Shown: positions 16,510 to 24,599 of the stretch, in pieces | Numbering within the stretch: the first letter of the stretch is position 1 | Layout of the letters: each line of letters starts with the position of its first letter | Origin: DP-19 sp036496285 | Lineage (GTDB): Bacteria; Desulfobacterota; Binatia; UTPRO1 | Length of the DNA stretch: 64,000 nt | Reading direction: 5' to 3' | Assembly (NCBI GenBank): GCA_036496285.1 | Contig: DASXLI010000025.1 | Coordinates: forward strand, 1 to 64,000 | Translations under genes and position numbers: made by a program | Notes under the pieces: generated by a model | What the model saw: only the letters and a program-made list of their open reading frames with translations | What the model was told of the DNA's origin: nothing | Databases searched by the model: none

Positions 16510-18156
16510 ATGCCCGCTCAGCCAGCTCATCTGCACGCACACTTCAGCGCCATCTGGGAGGCCATCGCCGACGCCACGCCCGAGGCGCCCGCCGTCATCC
16601 AGGGCACGCGCCACATCGCCTGGCGCGACTACGAGACGCGCGCGGCGCGCCTGGCGCGCGCGTTCCTCGACGCCGGGCTCGCCGCGCACGCGAAGGTCGG
16701 CATGTACCTCTACAACTCACCCGAGTACTGCGAGACCAACTTCGCCGCGATGAAGATCCGCGGCATCCCGATCAACGTCAACTACCGCTACCTCGACGAC
16801 GAGCTCGCCTACCTGCTCGACAACGCCGACGCCGAGGCGGTCGTCTTCCACTCCTCGCTCGGCGACCGCGTGGCGCGGGTGCGGGCGCGCCTGCCGAAGC
16901 TGCGGCTCCTGGTCGAGGTCGACGACGGCCCCGCCGCCGACGGGTCGCACCACGTCGACGGCGCCGTGCCGTACGAGGAGCTGCAGCGGACGCTGGCGCC
17001 GGCCGCGCGCATCACGCCGCACGGCGACGAGATCTACATGCTCTACACCGGCGGCACGACCGGCATGCCGAAGGGCGTCATGTACTCGATGGACGACTTC
17101 ACGACCTTCTTCCTGCGCACGTACCCGTCGATGGTGGGCCAGGGAAAGATCGCGGACCCGGCCGCGCTGCCGGCGATGGCGCGCGAGCTGCGCGCCCGCG
17201 GCGCCGCGCCGATCAGCATGTCCGGCCCGCCGCTCATGCACGGCACCGGGTGCTGGCTCGGGATGATGGTGCCGCAGATGCTCGGCGGCACGGCCGTGCT
17301 GCTCGAGCAGCGCTCGCTCGACCCCGTGGAGCTCTGGTCGACGGTCGCGCGCGAACGCGTGAGCCTCGTCGTGGTCGTCGGCGACCCGTTCGCGCGGCCG
17401 CTGCTGCGCGCGCTCGACGAGCACCCCGGCCGCTGGGACGTCTCGTGCCTGCGGCTCATGGTGTCGTCGGGCGCGATGTTCTCGCTCGAGGTGAAGCAGG
17501 GCCTGCTGCGCCACATCCCGGAGCTCGCCATCGCCGACGTCCTCGGCTCGACCGAAGGCGGCATGGGGCAGTCGATGGTGCGCGCCGGTGCGACCGCCGA
17601 GACCGCGCGCTTCAAGCTGAATCCCACCACCAAGGTCTTCACCGAGGACGGACGCGAGGTGCCGCCGGGCTCGGGGGAGATCGGCCTCGTCGCGAACGGC
17701 GGCATGGTTCCCCTCGGCTACTACAAGGACCCGGAGAAGTCGGCGCGGACGTTCCGCGAGGTGAACGGCGTGCGCTACTCCTTCCCCGGCGACATGGCGA
17801 CGGTCGAGGCCGACGGCCGGATCACGCTCCTCGGCCGCGGCTCGAACTGCATCAACACGGGCGGCGAGAAGGTCTTTCCGGAGGAGGTCGAGGAGGCGCT
17901 GAAGGCGCACCCCGGCGTCGAGGACGCGCTGGTCTTCGGCGTTCCAGACGAGCGCTTCGGGCAGCGCGTCGTCGGCGTCGCCTCGCTGACGCGCGGACAT
18001 GCGCCCGAGCCGGACGCGATCGTCGCCGACGCGCGCGCCCGGCTCGCGAGCTACAAGCTGCCGAAGCAGCTCCTGGTCGTCGCGCGCGTGCCACGGGCGC
18101 CGAACGGCAAGCCGGACTACGCGGCGGCGAAGCGCCTGTTCGAGTCGGAGCGCTGA
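16510..18156 (+). CDS. Acyl-CoA synthetase (AMP-dependent ligase)
   Basis: 548 residues of the ANL superfamily; it joins a carboxylic acid to CoA using ATP. The AMP-binding P-loop MLYTGGTTGMPKGVM lies near residue 178. PLMHGTGCW, STEGGMG, the hinge GDMATVEADGRITLLGRG and the C-terminal catalytic Lys in PNGKPDY are present. The protein resembles FadD-type or cholate-CoA-ligase-like enzymes of high-GC bacteria. It lies 12 bases after the BKACE gene, on the same strand. The enoyl-CoA hydratase gene converges on it from the other side, adding to an acyl-CoA catabolic context. Confidence 0.92.
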   Translation: MPAQPAHLHAHFSAIWEAIADATPEAPAVIQGTRHIAWRDYETRAARLARAFLDAGLAAHAKVGMYLYNSPEYCETNFAAMKIRGIPINVNYRYLDDELAYLLDNADAEAVVFHSSLGDRVARVRARLPKLRLLVEVDDGPAADGSHHVDGAVPYEELQRTLAPAARITPHGDEIYMLYTGGTTGMPKGVMYSMDDFTTFFLRTYPSMVGQGKIADPAALPAMARELRARGAAPISMSGPPLMHGTGCWLGMMVPQMLGGTAVLLEQRSLDPVELWSTVARERVSLVVVVGDPFARPLLRALDEHPGRWDVSCLRLMVSSGAMFSLEVKQGLLRHIPELAIADVLGSTEGGMGQSMVRAGATAETARFKLNPTTKVFTEDGREVPPGSGEIGLVANGGMVPLGYYKDPEKSARTFREVNGVRYSFPGDMATVEADGRITLLGRGSNCINTGGEKVFPEEVEEALKAHPGVEDALVFGVPDERFGQRVVGVASLTRGHAPEPDAIVADARARLASYKLPKQLLVVARVPRAPNGKPDYAAAKRLFESER

Positions 18157-18201
18157 GCGCCGGGCGCGGCCCGCCGACGGCCCTCCCGCCCGCTGGCGGC
18201 G

Positions 18202-19026
18202 CTACGCTCCCGAGAACTTCGGCTTGCGCTTCTCGACGAACGCCTTCGCGGCCTCCTTGTGGTCGCTGGTGGTGCCGGAGAGCCGCATGTTGAGCGCCTC
18301 CTGGTCGAGGAGTGTCAGGAGATCACACGACATGGCGCGGTTCAGGTTCTCCTTCATACGCGCGTAGGCGAGTGACGGCCCGCTCGCGAAATGCGTCGCG
18401 AGCGCCATCGTCTCGTCCGCGAGCCGGTCGTGCGGGACGACGCGCGTCACCATGCCGATGCGCTGCGCCTCCTCGGCCTCGAGGATGGCGCCGGTGAAGT
18501 AGAGCTCGCGCGCCTTCTCGACGCCGACGAGGCGCGGCAGGAACCACGCGCCGCCGAAGTCGCCGCTGAAGCCGACGTTGCGGAAGACGGTGCCGAGCCG
18601 GGCCTGCTTCGACGCGATGCGGATGTCGCAGGCGAGCGCCAGGCTGAGCCCCGCGCCGACCGCCACACCATTCACCATCGCGATGGTGGGCTTCGGCATG
18701 GCGTGCAGCGCGTAGCTCGTGCCGCGCTGCGCCTCGCGCAACGCCTCGACGCCGTGCGCGAACGACGCCGCGGGAGACGCCGGCGCCTCGCCGCCGCCCA
18801 CGACGTCGCGTGCCGCCGCCATGTCCTTCACGTCGCCGCCGGCACAGAACGCGCGGCCGGCGCCGGTGAGGACGACGCAGCGCACGCGCGGGTCGCGCGC
18901 GCAGTCGCCGAGGTGTTCGGCAAGGAGCGGCAGGAGCTGGCCGCCCATGGCGTTCAGGCTGTCCGGGCGATTGAGCGTGACGAGCGCCACGCCATCCGCG
19001 CGCTTCTCGAGCAGTACGTCGGGCAT
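18202..19026 (-). CDS. Enoyl-CoA hydratase/isomerase family protein
   Basis: 274 residues, crotonase fold. TLNRPDSLNAMGG, GAGRAFCAGGDVKDM (oxyanion-hole segment) and NGVAVGAGLSLALACDIRIAS are clear. The position of catalytic Glu in hydratases reads FSGDFGGAWFLPRLVG, where an Asp is present, so isomerase activity is possible. The C-terminal KEAAKAFVEKRKPKFSG is typical. The start at 19026 has GGAGGA 6 bases upstream; an in-frame ATG at 19104 has none. It converges with the acyl-CoA ligase gene. Confidence 0.92.
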   Translation of the reverse strand: MPDVLLEKRADGVALVTLNRPDSLNAMGGQLLPLLAEHLGDCARDPRVRCVVLTGAGRAFCAGGDVKDMAAARDVVGGGEAPASPAASFAHGVEALREAQRGTSYALHAMPKPTIAMVNGVAVGAGLSLALACDIRIASKQARLGTVFRNVGFSGDFGGAWFLPRLVGVEKARELYFTGAILEAEEAQRIGMVTRVVPHDRLADETMALATHFASGPSLAYARMKENLNRAMSCDLLTLLDQEALNMRLSGTTSDHKEAAKAFVEKRKPKFSGA

Positions 19027-19132
19027 ACGGTCCTCCGATCGTCTCGCAGGGGCGAGCCGCGCCCACTCTGGCGCAACCGCCTCGGCCTGACAATCGTCGG
19101 TCATCCGGCGCGCGGCATGCTAGAGAGCTCCC

Positions 19133-20536
19133 ATGGCACCCGCGCAGCCGACCATACGATTCCTCGGCGCCGCAGGAACCGTGACCGGCTCCAAGCATCT
19201 CGTCACGGCAGGCAACCTGCGCGTGCTCCTCGATTGCGGACTCTTTCAGGGACTGAAGGAGCTCCGCCTGCGCAACTGGCAGCTCGACTTCGACCCTGCC
19301 GGGATCGATGCGGTCGTGCTGAGCCACGCGCACGTCGATCACTCCGGGGCCTTGCCGCTCCTGGTGCGCAAGGGGTTTCGCGGCCGCATCTACTGCACCG
19401 CCGGCACCGCGGACCTCCTGGAGGTGATGCTGCGGGACGCCGCCAAGCTGCAGGAGGAGGAAGCCGCGGCCGCCAACCGCTACGGGTACAGCAAGCATTC
19501 GCCGGCGCTGCCGCTCTTCACCGTGCGGGACGCCGAGGCGGTGATGACCCACCTCGTCGCGCGGCCCTACGGGGAGCCGTTCGGCGTCGTCGGGGGCATC
19601 GAGGCCGTCTTCCGCGGTGCCGGGCACATCCTCGGCGCCGCGACGGTGGAGCTGCGCATCCTGCCGCGCCAGCCATCCGGCGATCCGTTGACGGTCGTCT
19701 TCTCGGGAGATCTGGGCCGGCATGGCCGTCCGCTCCTGCGCGACCCCGAGCCCGTCCACGAAGCCGACGTCCTGCTGCTCGAGTCCACCTACGGCGACCG
19801 CACCCACGCAGGGGACCCCGACGCGGAGCTCGCGCGCATCGTCGTCGAGGCGGCGGGACGCGGCGGCGCCCTGCTCATCCCCGCCTTCGCCGTCGGCCGC
19901 ACGCAGGAGCTCGTCTGGCGGCTCTGCCGGCTCGAGGAGACGAGCCGCATCCCCTCCCTTCCGGTCTTCGTCGACAGCCCGATGGCGATCGACGTGACCG
20001 AGATCTATGGGCGTCACCCCGAGGATCTCGACGACGACGCGCGCCCGTTCCTGGCGCAGCGCCTGCACTGCCAGCAGTACACCCTCGTGCGCGACGCGGC
20101 CGCGTCCAAGGCCTTGAACGCGAGGAGCGGACCGATGATCGTCATCGCCGGGAGCGGCATGGCGACCGGCGGCCGTATCCTGCATCACTTGAAGATGCGC
20201 CTGTCCGATCCGCGGACGACGGTGCTCTTCCCCGGCTTTCAGGCGGAGGGGACGCGTGGACGTGCCCTCTGCCAGGGAGCGCCGTCGGTGCGCATCCATG
20301 GCGAGGAGATCGCAGTGCGCGCGCATGTCGAGCAGCTCGACGGCCTCTCCGCGCACGCCGATCAGCCGGAGCTCCTGCAATGGCTCGGCGCCTTCGCTCG
20401 GCCACCGCGGCATACGTACCTCGTCCATGGCGAGCCGCCCGCGGCAGAAGCGCTCGCCGCGGCCATCCGCTCCCGGCTCGGCTGGACCGTCGATGTCGCG
20501 GCCGCCGGCGCGGTCGTCCCGCTCGCGTCGCGTTGA
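19133..20536 (+). CDS. Beta-CASP metallo-beta-lactamase-fold RNase-like protein
   Basis: 467 residues, related to CPSF-73/Ysh1-type nucleases of bacteria. The HxHxDH motif is SHAHVDHSG near residue 64. Further zinc ligands appear in GAGHILGA and SGDLG. The beta-CASP part includes LLESTYGDRTH, IPAFAVGRTQE, GSGMATGGRILHHL, and FQAEGTRGR. The C-terminal GLSAHADQPELLQWL completes the RMMBL region. It likely cleaves or trims RNA in the cytoplasm. Preceded by a divergent enoyl-CoA hydratase gene; it ends in a hairpin shared with a convergent gene. Confidence 0.93.
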   Translation: MAPAQPTIRFLGAAGTVTGSKHLVTAGNLRVLLDCGLFQGLKELRLRNWQLDFDPAGIDAVVLSHAHVDHSGALPLLVRKGFRGRIYCTAGTADLLEVMLRDAAKLQEEEAAAANRYGYSKHSPALPLFTVRDAEAVMTHLVARPYGEPFGVVGGIEAVFRGAGHILGAATVELRILPRQPSGDPLTVVFSGDLGRHGRPLLRDPEPVHEADVLLLESTYGDRTHAGDPDAELARIVVEAAGRGGALLIPAFAVGRTQELVWRLCRLEETSRIPSLPVFVDSPMAIDVTEIYGRHPEDLDDDARPFLAQRLHCQQYTLVRDAAASKALNARSGPMIVIAGSGMATGGRILHHLKMRLSDPRTTVLFPGFQAEGTRGRALCQGAPSVRIHGEEIAVRAHVEQLDGLSAHADQPELLQWLGAFARPPRHTYLVHGEPPAAEALAAAIRSRLGWTVDVAAAGAVVPLASR

Positions 20537-20551
20537 CGACGGCGCGTCGTC
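20535..20551. terminator. Bidirectional hairpin between convergent genes
   Basis: GACGACG-gcg-CGTCGTC, a 7-bp perfect stem that starts in the beta-CASP stop codon region and lies 16 bases before the end of the convergent kinase-like gene. There is no U-tract. Confidence 0.45.
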
Positions 20552-20567
20552 GGCGCGTGACACCCCG

Positions 20568-21230
20568 TTAGAGGCGCACCGGCTTCGGCCGCGCCTGTCT
20601 GCCGACCACCGGGATCCGGACCGTGGCGCGCGAGCCGGACGCCGTCACCTCGGTCTCGATCGTCCCGTCGAAGTGCGCGGCGATCCCGTCCTGGCAGGGC
20701 GCCAGCGCCATGGCGAGCGGGCAGCCGGGTGCGCTCTCGACCACGATGCGGTTCTCGCAATCGCCCGACTCCGACGCCACGTGCAGGCGGCCGTCACCCT
20801 CCGCGTATTCGTAGACCCGAAGCACGAGATGCAGGAGCACATGGATCAGCGCGTGGCGGTCGCTGATGAGCGGCAGGACCGCCGCACTGGGCTCGAAGGT
20901 GACGGTGAGCGGCAGGCCCTGGTTGGCGTAGCGTGCCAGCGTGAGCGCGGCGCGTACGACCTCGTTCACGTCGACGACCGACGTCGGGACCTCGAGGCGC
21001 GTGAAATCGGCGAGCTCGTGGACGATGTGTGCCACGCGCACCAGCTCGTCCTGCGCGTTGGCGAGGTGCTCGCGCGTCTCGGGCTCGCGCGTCCGGCGCG
21101 CGGCCAGCTGCAGGAGCGCCAGCGCCCCGGCGATCGGATTGCCGATCTCGTGCGCGAACCCCCTGCCGATCGCGCTCAGCGCCGTCAGATTGCCCAGCGG
21201 GCATCCGGTTCCATCGACTCTCATGGCCAT
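20568..21230 (-). CDS. Histidine-kinase-like protein with degenerate ATPase domain
   Basis: About 220 residues with no sensor domain. The dimerisation helix keeps an H-box, AIGRGFAHEIGNPIAGAL. The catalytic part is worn: the N-box position reads LHLVLRVYEYA without the expected Asn, and the GxGxG boxes are replaced by GCPLAMALAP. The C-terminal TIETEVTASGSRATVRIPV still matches the family end. It may be a phosphotransfer or pseudokinase protein rather than an active kinase. Start at 21230 avoids overlap with the copper ATPase; a longer frame from 21371 lacks a ribosome site. Confidence 0.72.
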   Translation of the reverse strand: MAMRVDGTGCPLGNLTALSAIGRGFAHEIGNPIAGALALLQLAARRTREPETREHLANAQDELVRVAHIVHELADFTRLEVPTSVVDVNEVVRAALTLARYANQGLPLTVTFEPSAAVLPLISDRHALIHVLLHLVLRVYEYAEGDGRLHVASESGDCENRIVVESAPGCPLAMALAPCQDGIAAHFDGTIETEVTASGSRATVRIPVVGRQARPKPVRL

Positions 21231-21342
21231 GCCTAAATGCCGTTTCCGTGCCAGCGCAGAACGACCGTTCCAGGCCCGTCGCGAGGCCCCGGTCTCCCAC
21301 TCCTGAGACGAATCCGGGGGGTCCGGTTCGCGCGCGTGCGAA

Positions 21343-23400
21343 TCACCAGGCCGTCCGCAGGCGGCGCGCATTCGCCACCACGGCGAGGCTGCTGGCGAGC
21401 ATTGCCACCGAGGCCACGAGCGGCGTCAGCGCGCCCGCCGCGGCGAGCGCCACGGCGACGGCGTTGTAGCCGAACGCCCAGAAGAGATTCTGCCGCACCA
21501 CCGCCCGCACCCGCCGTGCGTAGGCGAGGAGGCTCGGCACCCGCTGCAGATCGTCGGCGAGGACCGCCACGTCGGCGGTGACGCGTGCCAGGTCCGACGC
21601 GCCCGCGACGGCGATCCCGAGGCCAGCCGCGGCCAGCGCGGGCGCGTCGTTCACCCCGTCGCCCACCATCGCGACGTCGCCGCCGAGCGCGCGCACGTGC
21701 CGCAGCTTCTCCTCCGGTGTGAGGCCGAGCAGCGCGTCCTCCACACCGATGATCTCGGGCACCACGGCCGCCGCCGTACGATCGCCCGAGACGAGGCCGA
21801 CCCGCACGCCCTGGCGACGGAGGGCGGCGACCGCCGCCGCGGCGTCCGGCCGCGCCGCCTCGACGAGTCGCAGCCGACCGAGCACGCGACGCTCACGGAC
21901 GACGTAGAGCACCGTCCCCGGACCCGTCTCGTCCTCGGCACACGGCGCGCCCGCCTCCGCAACGACCCGCCCGTCGCCGATCACCACCTCCCGCCCCTCG
22001 ACGACCCCGCACACGCCCCGGCCGGGAATGAGGCGCACGTCGTGCGCCCGCGGCGCCGCTGCCGCGCCGCGCTCGTCCCACGCGTCGAGGATCGCCCGTG
22101 CGAACGGGTGCTGCAGCCCGGCCTCCAGCGCCGCGGCGACGCGCAGCGCCTCGTTCCTGCTGGCCTCGTCCGCGCCGTCGAGCGCAACGACGCGCGGCGT
22201 CCGCAAGGTGAGCGTCCCGGTCTTGTCGAGGAGCACCTGATCGATCGCGGCCGCGCGCTCCAGCGCCGCCGCGCTTCGCACGACGACGCCGCGGCGCGCG
22301 CTTTCGGCGAGCCCCGTCCAGACGGCGACCGGCGTGGCGATGCCGAGCGCGCACGGACAGGCGACCACCAGGACGGCGAGCGCGCTCAGGATGCCGGCGT
22401 CGATGCCGCTGCGGGCGGTCCAGAAGACGCCGCTCGCGAGCGCGACGAGCGCCACGGCGGGCACGAGCGCACGCGTCACCTGATCCGCGAGGCGCTCCGC
22501 GGGCGCGCGGTCGGCCCGGGCGCGCGCCATGAGATCGGCGACGCGCGCCGCCGCGCTCGCCGCGACGGGCGCCGTGACCTGCACCACGAACACGCCGTCG
22601 ACGCTGCACGTACCGCCCGCGACCATCGTGCCCGGCGCCTTCGGCACCGGCCGGTTCTCGCCGGTCAGCGTCGCCTCGTCGACGCCGCCCGCTCCCTCGA
22701 GGACCCGGCCGTCGGTCGGGAACGCCTGCCCGGGCGCGACACGCACGACGTCGCCGACCGCCAGCGTCTCGGGCGCAACCGTCGCGTCGCGCCCGTCCGG
22801 CTCGAGCCGTGTGGCACGCGCGGGCATGGGCGCGAGCCGTGCCCGCACGGCGGCGCCGGCCTCCGCCTTCGCGCTCGCCTCGAGGTAGCGGCCGAGCGTC
22901 ACCAGCACCAGCAGCATCGCGCCCGTGTCGAAGTAGACGGCCGGACGGCCGCTCGCGGTGTTTGCGATCGAGAGCGCGTACGCGGCGAACGTTCCCGTCA
23001 CGATCAAGCCGTCGGCGCTCAGCTGGCCACGCCGGGCGCTCGCCCATGCGCTCGCGACGATCGGACCGCCGAGCAGGAGCAGTACCGGAGCGGCGAGCAC
23101 GGCGGCGAGGACGCGCATCACCTGGAAGAGCGGCCCGTCGGTCTGCGCCGAGGCCCCGTACACGTAGGGAACGTACGACGGCATGCTCACCATCATGACG
23201 TTCATCGCGAAGAAGACCGCGAGGCCGAGGCGGACGAGGATCGTCGCGGCCGCGCCGGCGTCGCCGCGCGCGCGCGTCACCTGCAACGCGAGCACGCAGC
23301 CGTAGCAGCAGAAGCGCTGGCGCTCACCGCCGACGGCCGCCGTGACCGGACGCACGCCGAGCGGCAGCGCGCAATGGGCGCACTCGTCGGCCGCGTCCAC
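21343..23400 (-). CDS. ccoI: CcoI/FixI-type copper P1B ATPase
   Basis: 685 residues. This pump supplies copper for cbb3 oxidase assembly. The N-terminus has CAHCALPLG and RFCCYGC, the Cys-rich head typical of CcoI, but no full HMA domain, so it is shorter than usual. The core has the transport motif ACPCALGIATP, phosphorylation site DKTGTLT, HP motif QHPFARAIL and hinge GDGVNDAPAL. Eight membrane helices are expected. It is the last gene of the oxidase operon, one base after the CcoP-anchor-like ORF. Confidence 0.93.
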   Translation of the reverse strand: MDAADECAHCALPLGVRPVTAAVGGERQRFCCYGCVLALQVTRARGDAGAAATILVRLGLAVFFAMNVMMVSMPSYVPYVYGASAQTDGPLFQVMRVLAAVLAAPVLLLLGGPIVASAWASARRGQLSADGLIVTGTFAAYALSIANTASGRPAVYFDTGAMLLVLVTLGRYLEASAKAEAGAAVRARLAPMPARATRLEPDGRDATVAPETLAVGDVVRVAPGQAFPTDGRVLEGAGGVDEATLTGENRPVPKAPGTMVAGGTCSVDGVFVVQVTAPVAASAAARVADLMARARADRAPAERLADQVTRALVPAVALVALASGVFWTARSGIDAGILSALAVLVVACPCALGIATPVAVWTGLAESARRGVVVRSAAALERAAAIDQVLLDKTGTLTLRTPRVVALDGADEASRNEALRVAAALEAGLQHPFARAILDAWDERGAAAAPRAHDVRLIPGRGVCGVVEGREVVIGDGRVVAEAGAPCAEDETGPGTVLYVVRERRVLGRLRLVEAARPDAAAAVAALRRQGVRVGLVSGDRTAAAVVPEIIGVEDALLGLTPEEKLRHVRALGGDVAMVGDGVNDAPALAAAGLGIAVAGASDLARVTADVAVLADDLQRVPSLLAYARRVRAVVRQNLFWAFGYNAVAVALAAAGALTPLVASVAMLASSLAVVANARRLRTAW

Positions 23401-23401
23401 G

Positions 23402-23623
23402 TCAGTGCAGCAGGTTGAGGATCAGGTACGAGATCGCGAAGACGAAGAAGGCGACCCAGATGACCGCGATCCACCACGGCGCCGGATGCGCCTCGTACAT
23501 GTGGTAGCGCGCGCTCTCGAGCTGCTGGTCGGGCCGCGAGGCCATGGCCGCGCTCGCGCCGCCCGGGGCGAGGATCGGACCCGCAGCGCCCGCCGGCGGG
23601 TCGGTCGGCGTGGCGGCGCTCAT
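23402..23623 (-). CDS. Small membrane protein resembling an isolated CcoP anchor
   Basis: 73 residues. The soluble, Pro/Ala-rich N-terminus precedes one membrane helix, HPAPWWIAVIWVAFFVFAI, ending near SYLILNLLH. The Pro-x-Trp-Trp...Trp...Phe...Tyr pattern recalls the N-terminal anchor helix of CcoP, but there is no cytochrome domain. Its ATG overlaps the upstream gene's stop by 4 bases (ATGA), so it is translationally coupled. A role as a membrane anchor for the separate diheme cytochrome in this operon is inference. CcoQ-like function is an alternative. Confidence 0.75.
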   Translation of the reverse strand: MSAATPTDPPAGAAGPILAPGGASAAMASRPDQQLESARYHMYEAHPAPWWIAVIWVAFFVFAISYLILNLLH

Positions 23624-23955
23624 CCCCGCCTCGCGCGCGTCCCCGGCTCGACGGCGAAGCGCAACCCGCCGCCGCGCTCGATCGCGTCGTTCAGCTCGAA
23701 GAGCCGATGCTTCGGCCGCTCGATGTCGCGGAAGCGGCCGGTGACGACCGCCCACAGCGTGACGAAGAGGATCGGCACCATGCCGATGAGGTAGGTCACG
23801 ACCGCGATCGCGCCGAAGCCCTCGCCCTCCCCGGTCGCGATCGTCATCGCGAAGGTCGCCATGCGGTAGGCGAACCCGAATCCGGCGACGACGAAGACCG
23901 CGATCGCCGCGCCGAAGACGATCACCCCGCGCTTGCTCGGAACGTGCAGTGACAT
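23620..23955 (-). CDS. CcoS-like cbb3 oxidase assembly membrane protein
   Basis: 111 residues with two predicted membrane helices (VIVFGAAIAVFVVAGFGFAY and VTYLIGMVPILFVTLWAVV). After the second helix comes VTGRFRDIERPKHRLFELND. This resembles the CcoS tail (GQFDDLxxPAxRILFDD), found in proteins that insert heme and copper into CcoN. It is about twice the usual CcoS length because of the additional first helix. It starts one base overlapping the CcoO stop and overlaps the next gene by 4 bases. Assignment is from motif memory only. Confidence 0.65.
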   Translation of the reverse strand: MSLHVPSKRGVIVFGAAIAVFVVAGFGFAYRMATFAMTIATGEGEGFGAIAVVTYLIGMVPILFVTLWAVVTGRFRDIERPKHRLFELNDAIERGGGLRFAVEPGTRARRG

Positions 23956-24590
23956 CAGGAGCCTCCTCGCATTGCATCGACGTTGTAGATCGTCGCCGGC
24001 ACCTGGACGTTCCAGCTCCCCAGCCACTGGAGGTAGGCCACGAGCCCCAGGGCGCGCGCCGTCGGCCGGCGCTCGGCGTCGAAGAACCACGGATAGCTCG
24101 GCATGACGGAGTACGGCGCGACCATGCGCGGATCGTAGAGGTGCGCCATGTGCCAATCGTTCGAGTGCTTGCCGGACTCGCGGATCAGATCGGGCCCGAC
24201 GCGTCGCGTGCCGAAGAGATGCGGGAGATTCATCATGTTCTGGTACTCCTCGGGAGTGGAGACGGGACCGAAGCGGAGATCCTCGTTCGAGACGGGGCGG
24301 ACGAACTGCGAATGGCAATGCCAGCACGCCTCGGCGATGTAGTTCGCCTTCCCGAGCTCGAGCGCGCGCGCGAAGCTCTCCGGTGAGACGGTGCCGAAAT
24401 CGCGCTGGAACTCGGCGGGGTAGTCCTCCGCGAGCTGGGCGAACTCCGGCGGGATGGTCTGCGCGATCTCGGCGACTGTCGCCACGTGCTGCTTCCGCAG
24501 GGTGAGCACCGGCATCAACCCCTGCAGGAAGAAGCCGAGCAGGAAGGTGATGATCCCGGCGATGAGGAAGCTCGCACCGAATCGTTCCAC
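23955..24590 (-). CDS. ccoO: cbb3-type cytochrome c oxidase subunit II
   Basis: 211 residues. One N-terminal membrane helix (FLIAGIITFLLGFFLQGLM) anchors a monoheme c domain in the periplasm. The heme motif is ACWHCHSQFVRP, and Met in NMMNLPHLFG or VMPSYPWFF is the likely sixth ligand. The segment HLYDPRMVAPYSVMPSYPW is diagnostic of CcoO. It passes electrons towards CcoN. It lies 9 bases after ccoN in the same operon. Confidence 0.94.
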   Translation of the reverse strand: MERFGASFLIAGIITFLLGFFLQGLMPVLTLRKQHVATVAEIAQTIPPEFAQLAEDYPAEFQRDFGTVSPESFARALELGKANYIAEACWHCHSQFVRPVSNEDLRFGPVSTPEEYQNMMNLPHLFGTRRVGPDLIRESGKHSNDWHMAHLYDPRMVAPYSVMPSYPWFFDAERRPTARALGLVAYLQWLGSWNVQVPATIYNVDAMRGGS

Positions 24591-24599
24591 GTTCGCTCC

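Noticed and set aside
18323..20563. 746-codon minus-strand open frame
   Set aside because: Shadow of the enoyl-CoA hydratase (alternative frame) and beta-CASP gene (antisense).
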